Shown: positions 22,350 through 34,519 of the stretch, piece by piece
Layout of the letters: every line of letters starts with the position of its first letter
How positions within the stretch are numbered: position 1 is the first letter of the stretch
Source of the DNA: Lepas anatifera
Taxonomy: Eukaryota > Arthropoda > Thecostraca > Lepadidae
Reading direction: 5' to 3'
NCBI GenBank assembly: GCA_034440635.1
Contig: JAOTON010001700.1
Location: 326,001-390,000 of the forward strand
Length of the DNA: 64,000 nucleotides
Position numbers and translations under genes: made by a program
The notes under the pieces: generated by a model
The model's database searches: none
Told to the model about the DNA's origin: nothing
Seen by the model: only the letters and a program-made list of their open reading frames with translations

Positions 22350-22990
22350 CACATAAACAATTGAAAATGCTCAATTTCCTCAGAAAAGCGTTTTTGGACA
22401 CCCTTTTACGGATTCCAGGAGCCATTTTTGTCCTTTGACCTTTCCGAGGTCATCCAAGGTCACCAGGGGTCAAAATAGTATTTTGGCAATAACTTTTGAC
22501 CTAATTAAGCTAGAGCAATGAATCAAACGTCATCGTGTTTTTCTCGTCTCTTGCTTTCATTTAATGTACGGCAAGATTACTTTTTTTACTTTTCGTGACC
22601 ACAGTTCATATAAGGTCACGAGGTGACCTCTGGAGGTCAAACCACTGGCGGGAGGTCATTACGTTCCACACAGCAGAACAAGTTCTGGCATTTTCCTATC
22701 AAATGTACTCTGCCAGATCTCAATAGCTCTAATGTCATAAGAGTTATGCCCAGTTTTGCTAACCATTACATATTTGAGTGAAAATAGCCTATCGTGATCT
22801 AACTTGACCTCTGGAGGTCAAGCTATTGACCTGAGCGCTTAACATGCGAACTAATTTCGTGCTGAATTTACGCGAGCTCCCTAATGCATTTTGAAGATTT
22901 GCGCTAACCCCCATGTTTTCGGAGTTAGAGGAGGGCCATTGATGGCCCCCGGTGGGGCGAAGGTGGTACCGGACCCCGGTGGGGCGCGGG
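22350..22990 (+). mobile_element. Family A, copy 6, 5'-truncated
   Basis: It begins at AATTGAAAATGCTCAATTTC next to the LINE and runs to the right end GGTGGGGCGCGGG with TTAA at 22991-22994. AGGTCA blocks and the CCATTGATGGCCCCC palindrome remnant are present. The left 380 bp are missing. Confidence 0.82.
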
Positions 22991-23049
22991 TTAAATCTGG
23001 AACCTCCACTGCCACTGAATGATGGCACCTTCATCCTAGCCTACAAATA

Positions 23050-24160
23050 TTATGTTGTATCAGGGAATGCCGTACCCAAGACTCTCACCCACAAACATGT
23101 CCAGGAGGGACGGGTGTGAGGAGTTGCCCCCTCCCCGCAGCGATCGACACTTGTCAAATGAAATGGTCACGGCGTACCCTGAAAGATCGATGGTACTCCC
23201 TGAAATGTCATTTGTCACCTCCCCCCATGATGCGAGTATGGGCACGACTGTGATAGGACTTGGTGCCTATCTAAATAGTTGTCCCAACGAAAAGTGATGC
23301 CCCCTGGTCAGCATGGAACCCTCGCCCTGCCAATCGGAGAACCTGCATTCGCCTAATGTCTCACTCTTAATTATCGCGGGGCTCCCGGAGCAAAATATAT
23401 GGTGTTTCTATGCAACGAGGGCTAATGACCAATGCCAATGTTTGTAGCCTTCGGCACCGGCAGGGGTGTTACCATATCCTTATGGAGGACAAACTTTAAT
23501 CTGGCAATGAATGGGGGGGATAGAAGAAGAGATCAAAAATGGATCATCAACGGATCCAGCGAACAATGGGAGAACTTGCCCCCATCCCCGGATCAACCCT
23601 CGGTGGCCCTGAAATGGTCGTAGCACCTCTTCCCCTCTCCCCGTGAAAGGTTTATGCTGATGAAAGACTTATGGTGCACGAGTGTGTTTAGCATTGCCAA
23701 TTGGGGGGACACCTTCCCGGGCGCGGGGGCGCCTTCCAGACCAAGTGGGGCCGCTTTTGATCGGCAATATCTACCAGGTGGTGCAAATTCCTATCGGTGG
23801 GCGCCAAATTTCATATCCTTGGGGGCGAGGGTGGGTTAGCGACATTTCAGGGGGCATCATCGACCTTTCTGGGGGCGGCATGACCATTTCAGGGGGCGCC
23901 GAGGGTCGATATTGGGGAGGGGGCACGTACCCCCCTTTGCCCCTGGATCCACGTATGTTATGGCGTTGAAAGGTTATGGTCCCCTGAAATGCTGCTTCCC
24001 CCAGGATACAAGTATCGGTGCCACCCCCTCCACCCGATGATATTTGGCGCCCATTTGAAGTGTTTTCTGCCCAATAGTGCCGCCCCCTGCTCCGGATGGC
24101 GCCCCCGGCCCTATCGTCCGCCCTCCCCATCGGAAATCCTGGATCCATTCATGAAATTGG
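23050..24160. repeat. Broken family J-like repeats
   Basis: Segments such as CTGAAAGATCGATGG, GGCGCCCATTTGAAG and CCTGGATCCACGTATG or CCTGGATCCATTCATG recur, matching family J interiors and ends (12320-12567) in both orientations. Boundaries are not clear because copies overlap. Open frames here are by-products of the repeats. Confidence 0.6.
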
Positions 24161-24378
24161 TAGCTGCATTGAAATATCCATCAAGGCAGTAAAAAACTTT
24201 ACGTGAAAACAATTAGGTAAGTTGGCTTACGGGCAAAAGCCTAGGTCGATCTAATAATTTCCGGGAAGAGGTTTTGCCCGAAATTAGATACGGTCATAAT
24301 AATGAGCATAGCTCAAGGATTGGAATGGTATGTAACATAACCTTAAAAGGTCGTTACTTAACTTTGACCCAAGATTAA

Positions 24379-25378
24379 CCCTCGCCTCACCGGGGGCCAT
24401 CGATGCCCCGTCAGGTTTTTCCGGGAGAGCATAAAAACGGCGAGGCGCAGGACCGCGGTTGAGGGTTCTACCACTTACTGCATCATTTTCCCACCACCCC
24501 TGAAATTTTTTACCCCGGGTCACCCAAGGTCAGGTCACCAGGCGAGGTCAACCAAGGTCACCTCACTTCAACTCTAGAGCTCTGTAAGAGCTACATTTCA
24601 AAGTCGATCAATTTGAAACTTCCTACCCTTCATGACTAATCCAGGGTCTACAAGGTGTATATCAGGGATTTTTAGATTTCGTGACCTGAGGTCATATCAC
24701 GAGGTGACCTCTCCCATTGACAAAGCATGGGGAAAAGCTGCCTTATGATCTAAAAGTCACAAAAACGATTCAAAATGCTCGGTTTCGTCAGAAAAGCGTT
24801 CTTGGACACCCTTTCACGGATTCCAGGGGCCATATTTGCCCTTTGACCTCTCCAAAGTCATCCAAGGTCACCAGGGGTCAAAAACAGTATTTTGACAATA
24901 ACTTTTGAGCTATATAAGATAGAACGCTGAATCAAACAGATCGTGTATGTCTTGTCACTGGCTTTCATTTTGATATACCGCAAGGTCACATTCTGACCTT
25001 TCGTGTCCTCAGGTCATCTTAGGTTACGAGGTGACCTCTGGAGGTCAAACCACTGGCGGGAGGTCATAACGTTTAAAATAGCGGAAAAAGGTCTGATATT
25101 TTCCTATCCAATATACTTTACCACATCTCAATAGCTCTAATGGCACAATAATTATGCCCAGTCTGCTTAAGCAGTGCATGTTTCAGTGAAAATAGCCGAT
25201 CTTGACCTAATTTGACCTCTGGAGGTCAAACCATTGACCTGAGCGCTAAAACATGTGAAGGGATTTCTTACTGAATTCACGCGAGCTTTCTAATGCAGTT
25301 TGCAGATTTGCGCTAACGCCCATACTTTTGGAGTTAGAGGGGGCCATCGATGGCCCCCGGTGGGGCCTGGGGCGAGGG
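24379..25378 (+). mobile_element. TTAA element family A, copy 7, full length (1000 bp)
   Basis: TTAA lies at 24375-24378 and 25379-25382. The left end is CCCTCGCCTCACCGGGGG with an ATCGATG palindrome. The right end contains GGCCATCGATGGCC, GGTGGGGCCTGGGGCGAGGG. The AGGTCA-rich interior is collinear with A3. It is non-coding. Confidence 0.88.
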
Positions 25379-25382
25379 TTAA

Positions 25383-25699
25383 GGTCATAATTTGACCTCA
25401 AAATATCATGCCGCATATCATTTGAATATTTGTGTCAAGACGAACATGTGGGTTTTTTTAGGTCTTATGGTATCCGTGTTATGAAAGATTTTCTAAATGG
25501 GTTTTGACTCATTTTCGCCCACTGCAACATCACGAGTCAACGGATGTGGCTCAAAATCGGCTCGGGAGTAAAAAACGGTAAGGTGCTTCCAGTGCCGTTT
25601 CGATTTTTTCCGCATCATCTCCAGTTCCCGAAATCGTATGGGAGTCCGATCGGACCCCCAGGCGATGATGTGTAGGAAAAGAGCACAGGCGGTGCTGAA
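25383..25699. other. Spacer between family A copy 7 and family C copy 1
   Basis: It contains TGACCT motifs and CGATTTTTTCCGCATCATC-like text resembling the inner flank of the TTAA families. It may be a remnant of another family member whose ends are lost. There is no gene. Confidence 0.4.
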
Positions 25700-25703
25700 T
25701 TAA

Positions 25704-26605
25704 CACGCGCACTGAAGGGGGGCCTTGGAGGCCCCCCCACCTGTTTTTCCGAGGTGACTGGAGAACCACTTGTAGCCGAAAAACGAAACGTGGCCACATT
25801 GAACAGAATTCAATAGCGCGTCGATTGGTGAAGATTTTTTGAAAATCGGCCGAAAATTTTTGACTTATCGGCTTTCAAAGTCAGACCTACATTTTGAGAT
25901 CGCCGTAAACGCGCGGTCGGACCCGTTAGCTTGCATTGAAGACCGAGTGGTGACGTCATAACGTCATATAAGCGGGACTATATGTCAAGGTCACTTCACA
26001 TGAAAGTCAAGGTCAAGGTCAAAGTTCACAGGTCAAGGTCATATCTGCACTTTCAAGGTCACTGACCACTGTGCGTCCGGCCAAATGACATTACCCCGTC
26101 TGACATATACTATGCTATGACGTCATCGGTAGGGTACCCCAATACAAAGGTCAAGGTCAAACGTCATTGGGAAAGGTCAATCCTCATTTCCCGCCAAACA
26201 GTGGCTACAGTGTTAGTCAAAGTGTAAATAATAAGTAGTATACCATATGGTGACCTTAAAGGTCAATGACCTTGAATGACCTTGACCCAAAAGTTGTGGG
26301 GAAGCCTCTTTGAGACCTCTTTTCTATGAACCTTGTCCGCCTTTAGCTTATTCCCGCCATTTTCCTGCATAATCACAGCATTTACCAATCGATCCCAGCA
26401 TGGCCAATATTTGACCTTTACGACCTTGTTTGACCTTGAAGATATTGACCTAGGTCAATGAAAATTGGTCATCATGTAGATCACCACAGCCCCCACCCAC
26501 CTACCAAGTGGCGTTTTATAACCCTCTTAGTTTCCGAGATCATAGGGGGCCTACCAGGCCCCCTCCAGTGCGCGTTAGTGCCAGACCCCCCTCCCAGTGC
26601 GGGTG
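25704..26605 (+). mobile_element. TTAA element family C, copy 1 (0.9 kb)
   Basis: TTAA lies at 25700-25703 and 26606-26609. The ends are CACGCGCACTGAAGGGGGG and CCCAGTGCGGGTG, with a subterminal palindrome GGGGGCCTACCAGGCCCCC near the right end and a GGCCTTGGAGGCC core near the left. Repeated TCAAGGTCA (for example 26010-26030) and other AGGTCA motifs fill the interior. The right end has the terminal repeat twice. It matches 49194-50105 in reverse. Confidence 0.88.
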
Positions 26606-26609
26606 TTAA

Positions 26610-28396
26610 GTCAAGGCTAAGTCAAGGCTTAAGTCAGCCCGTCTCTCCAAACGTCCAACCAACTCGGTTGTGGGATAAATATGGCCATGTTTTTGATACA
26701 GAGAGCAGAGTGAGGTCATGCAGGTCCCCATCGATGGCGACGTCTCTGGCAATTGTTGTATATAAAATTCGTTTTAGGGGCCATCCATAAGTCACGTAAT
26801 GTATATTTTTGGGATCTTGCCAGCCCCTCCCCCACTCGTTGAGCGTGTTTTGACGCGTATATGATCCAGTTTCCATGCACTATTCCGATCAGGATCGTAC
26901 GATGTATCCGGATTCATTTACGATTTGGATAGAGCCTTTGGCAATGGAAACCTAGTTTCAACCCGCTTCCCGTCCATCCGTATCTTTCCAGTTCTGACAG
27001 TCAATACCTGTCGAATCTGCGTGCCTAATTACGCTCACCTGTTACTGGTCATATTTAATGCATTTAGTTATTGTATTGTCATATTTTATTGTGTGGTATT
27101 TTATTTTCTTCGGTTATTATCTTCCAGTTTTATGTTATTGTATCTATTATGTTTTGATATTATATTGTCGATTTTTTTATATTCGAATTCCACAGGTTAG
27201 CGTGGCATGCTTAAAAATATAAGAAATTCAAAATATTATTGCATTGCTCAGAGAAAGCAAACACCAGATTTGAAACGTTACAGAATGCACGTCTTCTCAT
27301 TGACGAATATCACGCCCACTGAAGCTGTGAAGTGTCACACTGCTCAGCCTGGACTCCTCATAGTAGTGGCCATGGCTTTGATGGGGCATAGCTCAGGGGG
27401 TTCCAAAAAGTAGAGGTATCTTGTTCCAAATAGGCCTAATTTTTGGGAGGAGTTTAAGCCACTCATCGGTATCAATAAGGTTAAAAGATAGGGACATAAA
27501 CCCCAGCTCGGTGGCCCCATATAAGCTTGGAGGTCTTAAGTACAACTCAGGAAGCCTTTGATCAGCTCAGGTGGTTAGAAAATAAATATAATTAGAGCAG
27601 TGCAAGGGCCCCAGATAAGCTCAGTGCCCGCAGGAAAGCTTAAGGGGCCTAGCACAAGAAACAATCAAATTAATTTCGACTGCATTTCTACATTTCTATC
27701 GTGAGCATTTCGTTGTTTCCCCGCGTCTCCCGAGGCTTCTTTACTTTCGGGCTATACTTTTATCTCCGCCACTGCCCAATACACACCACCTGGGCAAAGA
27801 ATAAGGTGATTTCGACGAAAGGGTAAATGGATAAATTAATTATAAAATGCAGCGCAACCAATTTTAGTAGGTACATGCATACCTATAAAGAGCTTTACAA
27901 CCGAGGCATGTCTTTTTGAAAATTCACGAGCAGCTAACTTTTTTCAAGGATTATTTGTTGGGTTCAGGGCAGTTGAAGATGGGTACGAAGCCAAGGTACC
28001 AAGCAATGTCCTTAACGTAGAATGTCCTCAACATTGGATTAACATGCAGTAAAGGTGCTTTGGGTTAACAACAGCTCGATAGATAACATTACATCAGGCA
28101 CAAGCCAGTGATAGCTCTGATGGAACGCACAAAGTAGCAAATGCGTTAAGTCTTGGTTATTATTTATTTTGTTGAGCTTGATTTCGTATATTCAACTCCT
28201 TTACCAAAAAACAGGTTTAAGATACTAAACATCAAGCATTTCCAGTTTGGTGCAAAACAGGGACAGAATTTGCAGTGAGTTTCGGCATCCAGTGCCGATT
28301 TTCGCACACGACGCTCCAGATTGACTCCAGGTGTTGGAAATACCTACCAAGTGGCACGCTTATTTTCATCCCCAAAGTACCCCGCAATAGAAGAAA
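26610..28396. other. Intergenic; 5' flank of the DEG/ENaC gene
   Basis: This is A/T-rich, with a very T-rich stretch at 27050-27200 that gives a hydrophobic open frame by composition. The promoter of the channel gene should lie in the last few hundred bases, but no TATA box or initiator can be assigned with confidence. Confidence 0.4.
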
Positions 28397-30022
28397 ATGG
28401 GAGCGCAGACTGGAATTATGCTCATGAGATTTATGTTTGTCATCGCAGCTCTATCGTTTCTGATCTACATTGCAAATGACCGGCTGTCAAGATTCAATAC
28501 GAACAATATCAGTCGAGAACGTAACGTGGAGCCGATAACGGAACCGATGTTCGAAACGGCATTATGCTTTGGTCCACGGTATTCCATCGATAGCTTAGCC
28601 TTGTATGATTATTGGAAAAAGCCTGAGAGTAGAAATGATTCTACCTGGCCACTTTACGACATGGAAATACAGAACTTTACTGATAAAGACGTCCGAACTC
28701 TTCACGACTTCAGGCGTTTCTTTGTTGAGGATTTCCGATGGCAAAATGATTCACTCTACAAAGTTGGCTTGCATATGTTGTATAAAGTCATTGGAGAGTG
28801 GCGTAACAACACAGATTCACTGCTTCCTATTTTCAAACATGTTTTGCCACCTGATGCCTCATTTGAAGGTCAATCGATCGAATTTTTTTCTTTTCATCAT
28901 AGTATGTGTATTAATTATACATATAACATGAAGATACCAGCAGACGGAAAAGAAATATCGCACTCAATCTATCTGAAAGATAACCAAGTATCGCACTTGC
29001 TCGGAGACGGCATTTTTGCTTACTATGTTGATGTTTTCTTCTATCACAAGGGAACAATGACGGAGTTCCCATTAGTTCAAGATATTATGCCATATCGTGC
29101 TGACATGTCCCCATGGATTCGTGTTCGAGGCGTAGTTAGAAAAAGTGTTCACATTCGTACCCGAAAAAATCCATGTGTGACGAGGCATGAACGCCCGACC
29201 TACTCCTTCACGAAGTGTTTCACGTGGTGTCTGCGGCGGGCTCTTCTGAACAGCGTTAATTGCACGATACCTCAACTAGATACTTACATCTTTGACATGA
29301 CGTCTATACTGGACATGTTTGTCCGCAATCATCAAAAGCTGAGACCAGGGCAGAGCTTTGAAAGCATGTTGGATAACATTGAAGATTTCCGGACTAATAC
29401 AACATATTTCAACAAGCTCACTGCTAGGCCAGGGATGCACGAGTTTTCTCATATGCCGCCATGTATGAGCGCGCTAGACTTTCGATATACTTTTAAAGAG
29501 TTCAGGAGAACTTTCTACCCCAGATCCGGGGACAAAAACACCGCACACGAGTGGTGCCGACGCGAGTGTCCTTCCGTGTGTGAAGAGTACAGCATCCACA
29601 TGAGCTCTGAGGGTGTACAAGAGCACCATACCTCCAAACACGGAGGTCGCGCACCACTGGGAGTCACCATTATCTTCCCCAAAACCATGATGGTGACCCG
29701 CGAGAAATGGCTGTACATGTGGCAGCAGCTGTTTATCGACATGTCCGGTGTGATGAGCTTCCTGCTCGGAATGTCCGTGCTGACCATGTATGAGTGGCTT
29801 TACTTTCTCCTCAACTGGTACCTGAGCAGGTTTGAGCTGGTAGAAATCGATCAATCGGACGTTTGGGCCCAATATCCTGGTGAAGATAATGGAAATGATG
29901 ACGAGTACTATGGCGGAGCTTATGAGCCACAAAGCAGTCAGTATTCTGATGATTACAGCGACGAGAATCACGAGGATGATGGAGGAAGTGGCAATGAGAA
30001 AGCTACGGATGGTGAAAGTTAG
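28397..30022 (+). CDS. DEG/ENaC-family sodium channel subunit (intronless)
   Basis: The frame encodes 541 residues and would form one subunit of a trimeric, amiloride-sensitive-type cation channel in the plasma membrane. A first membrane segment lies at about residues 8-26 (RFMFVIAALSFLIYIA). A post-TM1 EPMFETALCF stretch occupies the position of the family's PxPAVTIC motif. The extracellular domain has the family Cys pattern (NPCVTRHERPTYSFTKCF, WCLRRALLNSVNC, and CRRECPSVCEEYSIHMSS). The second membrane segment at about 449-480 contains GMS at 458-460, fitting the G/S-x-S selectivity filter, and Glu466. An acidic, Tyr-rich tail of about 60 residues follows. Length is normal for the family. 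The start ATG directly precedes TM1, so the cytoplasmic N-terminus is very short and lacks a clear His-Gly gating motif. An upstream exon is therefore possible. The whole domain is in one exon. Confidence 0.9.
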   Translation: MGAQTGIMLMRFMFVIAALSFLIYIANDRLSRFNTNNISRERNVEPITEPMFETALCFGPRYSIDSLALYDYWKKPESRNDSTWPLYDMEIQNFTDKDVRTLHDFRRFFVEDFRWQNDSLYKVGLHMLYKVIGEWRNNTDSLLPIFKHVLPPDASFEGQSIEFFSFHHSMCINYTYNMKIPADGKEISHSIYLKDNQVSHLLGDGIFAYYVDVFFYHKGTMTEFPLVQDIMPYRADMSPWIRVRGVVRKSVHIRTRKNPCVTRHERPTYSFTKCFTWCLRRALLNSVNCTIPQLDTYIFDMTSILDMFVRNHQKLRPGQSFESMLDNIEDFRTNTTYFNKLTARPGMHEFSHMPPCMSALDFRYTFKEFRRTFYPRSGDKNTAHEWCRRECPSVCEEYSIHMSSEGVQEHHTSKHGGRAPLGVTIIFPKTMMVTREKWLYMWQQLFIDMSGVMSFLLGMSVLTMYEWLYFLLNWYLSRFELVEIDQSDVWAQYPGEDNGNDDEYYGGAYEPQSSQYSDDYSDENHEDDGGSGNEKATDGES

Positions 30023-30925
30023 CACCAACCGATCAAAGTAGAGTTTGTAGAAGGTACCGAATAAGATGGTAGGCAATAATCAGATGCCGGTGATTTTAAG
30101 CCTGACATGTATAACCAGTGATCATGTGCAATATTTGTCTGTGCTTAGAAGTTTAAGTATGCTGAAACTTGTGCTTGCCTAATAATTGAGTATGGTTGTT
30201 AACTTCACGCAGAAGTGAGCTAGTCTTCCGAGCTGTTCAATTGTCTGAGTTTTTTCCAGTTGCTCAAGTATTTTTTCTTGGTGTTATTGTTTTTAAATGT
30301 GCTCAGATATCGTCAGCCTTTTAGCAATAGTCACAAAACGCAAAATATATGCATTGCATGGGAAAAGAGAGCAGGACTCTTCTTTTAAATTTCTTCCTGT
30401 CGTACAGAGCGAACCCGTGAAAACATTTTTTTATTCATGCAATTTTATTGCTAGAAAAGGTCCGCCATCCATTTAAACGGGTAGCCAGGCGTGCCCCCTC
30501 CGCGATCCCAACGAAAACAGTACCCTTACGTTAACACCACCAGAACATAAAATATTACAAGTCGCGGCACGCCCTGCTAGGAAAAAGAAAGTAACTTAAA
30601 GAAAGCATAATAAATATCATACTATTAGTAAAAACTGCCAGTAGTAGCTCCCTGTAAATATACAGGGAGCAGGAATACAGGTCTATTTAGGTTAAATGCA
30701 CAATAATTTAGCTCATTACCGGTTAGATTGTTAGTCTTTTTCCAAACGGGACTACCCAAAACTGGAGATTCGTGTTAGCCCCTCCGAGATTCTGGCGAAA
30801 AGATAGAGGCCTAGTAACATTCGCCAGAGAACTCGGAAGACAGAAAGCAAATTAGGGCAGACATGCAGGCATAGGCAAGCAAGCAAGCAGGCAAATTAGT
30901 AAGCAAGCGCAGCAGGGAGTCAGTC
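30023..30925. other. 3' flank of the DEG/ENaC gene
   Basis: An AATAAA is present at about 30608-30613, a possible polyadenylation signal but distant from the stop codon. No other feature is seen. Confidence 0.4.
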
Positions 30926-30959
30926 AGACACACGCACGCACGCACGCACGCACGCACGC

Positions 30960-30990
<31 letters not shown>

Positions 30991-31205
30991 TCCGAATCCA
31001 CGCACGCACGCCTGCCTACACATCCACACACACGCGCACGTACACACCCACACACACGCGCACGTACACACCCACACACACCGAGTACCGCAGTCACCCA
31101 CCCACGCACGGCAGACATCCACCTTCCCACCCACAAGTACTCCCTCTCGCCCACCTACAAGCACACTATCCCACTCACATACACGCACGCCCACACTCAC
31201 ACACA
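30926..31205. repeat. CA/CACG-rich microsatellite
   Basis: Runs of CACG (30930-30960) and CA (30962-30990) are followed by imperfect CACACCCACACA and CACGTACA units. The minus-strand Val/Cys-rich open frames here follow from the repeat. Confidence 0.92.
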
Positions 31206-31232
31206 TTGTGCTCCGGTACATCATCATCACCA

Positions 31233-31445
31233 TCAGCGCCGGTCATCGAGGCTCATTATTAAGAATTCTATAATTGCAAAAGAATACTTCTCTGATATAT
31301 TTTTAAGCATATGTTTGTTTAGAGGAACTTCCGTTATACATTTAAAGGTTGGACATATAGTTTTGTTCCAAATTTCAGGTGCAGAGCATGCCAGAGCAAA
31401 TTTCCTATAATTTGTTGTAGCCTGAGGTATTTCAAAGTGTCTAAT
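31233..31445 (-). mobile_element. LINE 3'-terminal coding fragment
   Basis: The minus-strand frame TNYRKFALACSAPEIWNK followed by PLNKHMLKNISEKYSFAI resembles the C-terminal end of CR1/Jockey-like RT ORFs (TxxGxxxFxxxAPxxWN, then xxFKxxLKxYL). Only the last about 70 codons remain. The catalytic part is absent. Confidence 0.65.
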
Positions 31446-33529
31446 CAAACTCGTATTAGTTGTTCTGTATTTCTGAAAAAGAGACAGTAGCCGTTTTCAC
31501 AACGTGAATTAAATCTTGGGTGTCTTTTTTGAAACGTTTTTTGGTAGCACTGTAATATTGCTGCCATTTGTCGGAATTTCACAAGAGTCTTGGGAATTTA
31601 TTGAGTAAATTATCTGGCACATCTGGCAATGCTTCACAGTCGCCGGGCTCCCTGTGTTGGGTGTTGCGGAATTAAAAAGAATGAAATTCAACTTTAATAA
31701 GTCGTATAATGAGTGAAATTTGCATCAGTTATGCTCCTGCTACCCAGTCGCTTCAATTTACATGTCGTTTTTCTCTCAGTCTCTATATTAGCTGTGTAAT
31801 AAGCTCAAAACAAAAGGAGTAGGGATTAGGGTAACGTCTGCTTGTGTAATACTCGGGCAAGTTTCCAATTACATTGAGAAAAAGTGTATTACCTAGGTAA
31901 CCAACTCGCATACGAGCAGGGGTGTCCTAAACAAAGGGTGACAGGCAGAGGAATCCCTAAATGTAAATCAGGGTAGATATTATGCCAAATTTTTGGGGTT
32001 GAATGATGTTTTAATTGCATTCTCATTACAATTAATGTGTGGAACCACCCAAATTTTGAGACTTGCTAAATTTTTGGCGAATTGTTTGAGCGGTATCATT
32101 TGAAGACAAAGAATTTGGTCCAAAATTTTGTCCCACTGCACCAAAATTTTGTCCCACTGCATTTTTCCCCTGCTATTTGTAGTCTGAGCATCTCCTCAAA
32201 TAAAAAGTGGTGATGTCCGGTATCCTTAATTCAGGGTATGGGTGTTTTGACTGTAAGCGGTTTTTACCTGGAAGTGGGCGTTACTGGAAAATTATAATTT
32301 ATCTTGGTTTCTCAGGTTTGCTTGGGTATATGTGCTATGCAACTAGTAATACACTAGCGTGCAAAGTATGGCGTTTTTAACGATATCTCGTCAGTTCCAG
32401 TGCCCTTGGCGGCAGGAGCGAGTGGTGCGAATTTTATCAACCTGGTGCAAATTTCTGAGACTGGTGTGAGGAAGGTGACACTGAAAACCTAACAAATAAT
32501 GGCTAAATGGTTATAATGACATAGGAGGGGCCTTATAAAAAGTCTTCAACTAACTACCTAATAAGAGAGGTAGCATTGCATTGTGTGGGTGGGAATGAGT
32601 GCGCTTTTCTCCCTGGTATATGGCAGATCGGTGCTAATTTTTGGTGGCTGACGATGTGAGAATTTTAGGTGGCTGGTGCGACTCATTTGGCCTGCTGCCA
32701 TACTTTGCTGACTGAGCAATACAAAACACTTTGTTTATTATTGAAATAGAGCTATATCCTCTTTTCAGGCCAGGTCAGGCATTTCTTGTCATTTTAAGAG
32801 GTTTGCTTCAAGGTGGTTCCAAATGAAATACAGGATATGTACAGATTATCCCTGTTTTCAAAATATACCTACAGGCATTAATGCTAATTCACCATAATAA
32901 GATGGCGTAGCTTTGTTGGTTGCATTGCTCATTTACCAAAAAGATACTGGGTTTCCTGAGATAAATAAGAAGTAACTAAAGGAGTTTCCTGATGTTGATC
33001 ATTTTGTCATGCTCTTGGGATTCATACTTTGATACCTTAAAAGTATCAAGCTCTAAAGTGGTGCAGTATCAGGCTTAAGTTTGGTACCATTTGTGAATTA
33101 CATGTGTCAGCAAGTCACATGATGCCTCACATCGGCGCCCCTTCCAGTTATGGGCACCGTCACAGAGTTTTTACAGGGGGGGACAGACCCCAGCTGGTGC
33201 TGACCTGGGAAGGCGAATTTTGAGCATATTTGGTACCTGACAGCATGAGTGGCAATGGACCAAAAATTTTGAGGGGCATCCTTTTGGTTGGCCAACAGGG
33301 GAGATGCCCCCACTTTCGGCGCCCATGCTTCTAGTGATGTGAACCAAAGTTTGAGGTTGACATGCTGGGTGAATCAACCCCACATGCTTCAGCAAGCTTG
33401 GCTTTGCACATTAGACATCTACAGCTGACATTTATTGCGTATTTACTCCAGGAAAATACAGTGGATGGTACGATTCTATGCAAAGGGTGGGAAGTTGAGG
33501 TACACTGTTTTTACCATTCTTGTACCATT
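31446..33529. other. Intergenic, no supported gene
   Basis: A/T-rich sequence. It includes a 21-bp direct duplication (CAAAATTTTGTCCCACTGC) at 32120-32161 and a motif TTGGGTGTCTTTT near 31517 that also occurs near 36126 and 36380. Nothing else was identified. Confidence 0.4.
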
Positions 33530-33533
33530 TTAA

Positions 33534-34515
33534 CATGCCCAGCTGGGGTCTCTTGCATGACGCGCCCCCTTCGTATCTCGGTCCCCACAAAACTAAAGGA
33601 AAATTATGGGTGGTGTTGGAAAGCTCTTGACAAGACGAAGCGATTTTATACGAAGAATTTTCATGTCAAGTCAATATTGAGGTCAGCATAGGTCAAAGAA
33701 GATTCCATAGGCTTACAACAGAGCAGTGTACGTTTCTCTCTCTAGATCTGCCCTCAGGGGAGCTAGAGCAAATCTTTATGCATCATTGGATTCCTCTCAT
33801 CGCTGCGAATTGAATGATGTATAATATGACCTTCCTAGGTCAAATAGTGAAAATGTCTTGACCTCGAGCTAGGTCAGGGTCAGAGAGTGACCCGGTATCG
33901 TCATGTTGCATATCAATCGACTTCTCGTGACAATATAAGCACAATGCAAGCAAAATTGGAGCTTTGTCTCAATTCAATGAGCAGTTATTGGCCAAATAAT
34001 CACTCTATGCTCCCGTGACCTGATATGACCTTTGAGAGGTCAGATGGTTAAAAACTCAACTTAATTTTCAAGATCGTGGTAAGAAGAGACGGCTTGAGGA
34101 TTTTCAGCTTTATCTATGCAATATTTACTGAAAACGAGCCCATTCTATTTTTCACCATAGACTTATGATGGGGTGACCAAGAAATTGACCCCACCTTAGG
34201 TAAAAAATATAGAAATTCCGAGAGAGCGGATTTGTAGACCTTAATGATTTTATCATATTGTGGAAGTTTCAAAGTGATCGGTTCCCTGATGTTCCCTGGG
34301 CACCGCTTCAAACTCGTAATTTTAGGTTTTGATGTCGGGTCACTTGACCTTGAATAGCTCCTTGTCCAGAGATGACCTTAACTCAAAGATTTGGTCAGAT
34401 GTGTAAAATTGATTAGGAATAAGGTACTGTAAGTTTCGTTGCTCTGCGTCTCTTCGTTTTTGAGATATCTGGAAAAAACCAGGTGGGGCGAATTTCACCC
34501 CCTGCGGGGCGCGTG
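33534..34515. mobile_element. TTAA element family G (about 1 kb)
   Basis: TTAA lies at 33530-33533 and 34516-34519. The right end reads GCGGGGCGCGTG before TTAA, the left CATGCCCAGCTGGGG. The right end has a weak palindrome GGGGCGAATTTCACCCC just inside, then ATATCTCAAAAACGAAGAG (reverse). TGACCT/AGGTCA motifs occur at 33690, 33830-33890, 34020-34040 and 34340-34375. The layout matches families A-C, but the sequence is distinct and more decayed. It is non-coding. Confidence 0.72.
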
Positions 34516-34519
34516 TTAA

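Noticed and set aside
26925..27200. Hydrophobic membrane protein of 91 residues
   Set aside because: The hydrophobic part comes from a T-rich stretch; no conserved start region or family resemblance.
30811..31233. Val/Cys-rich frame of 140 codons
   Set aside because: It follows from the CA/CACG microsatellite; there is no other support.
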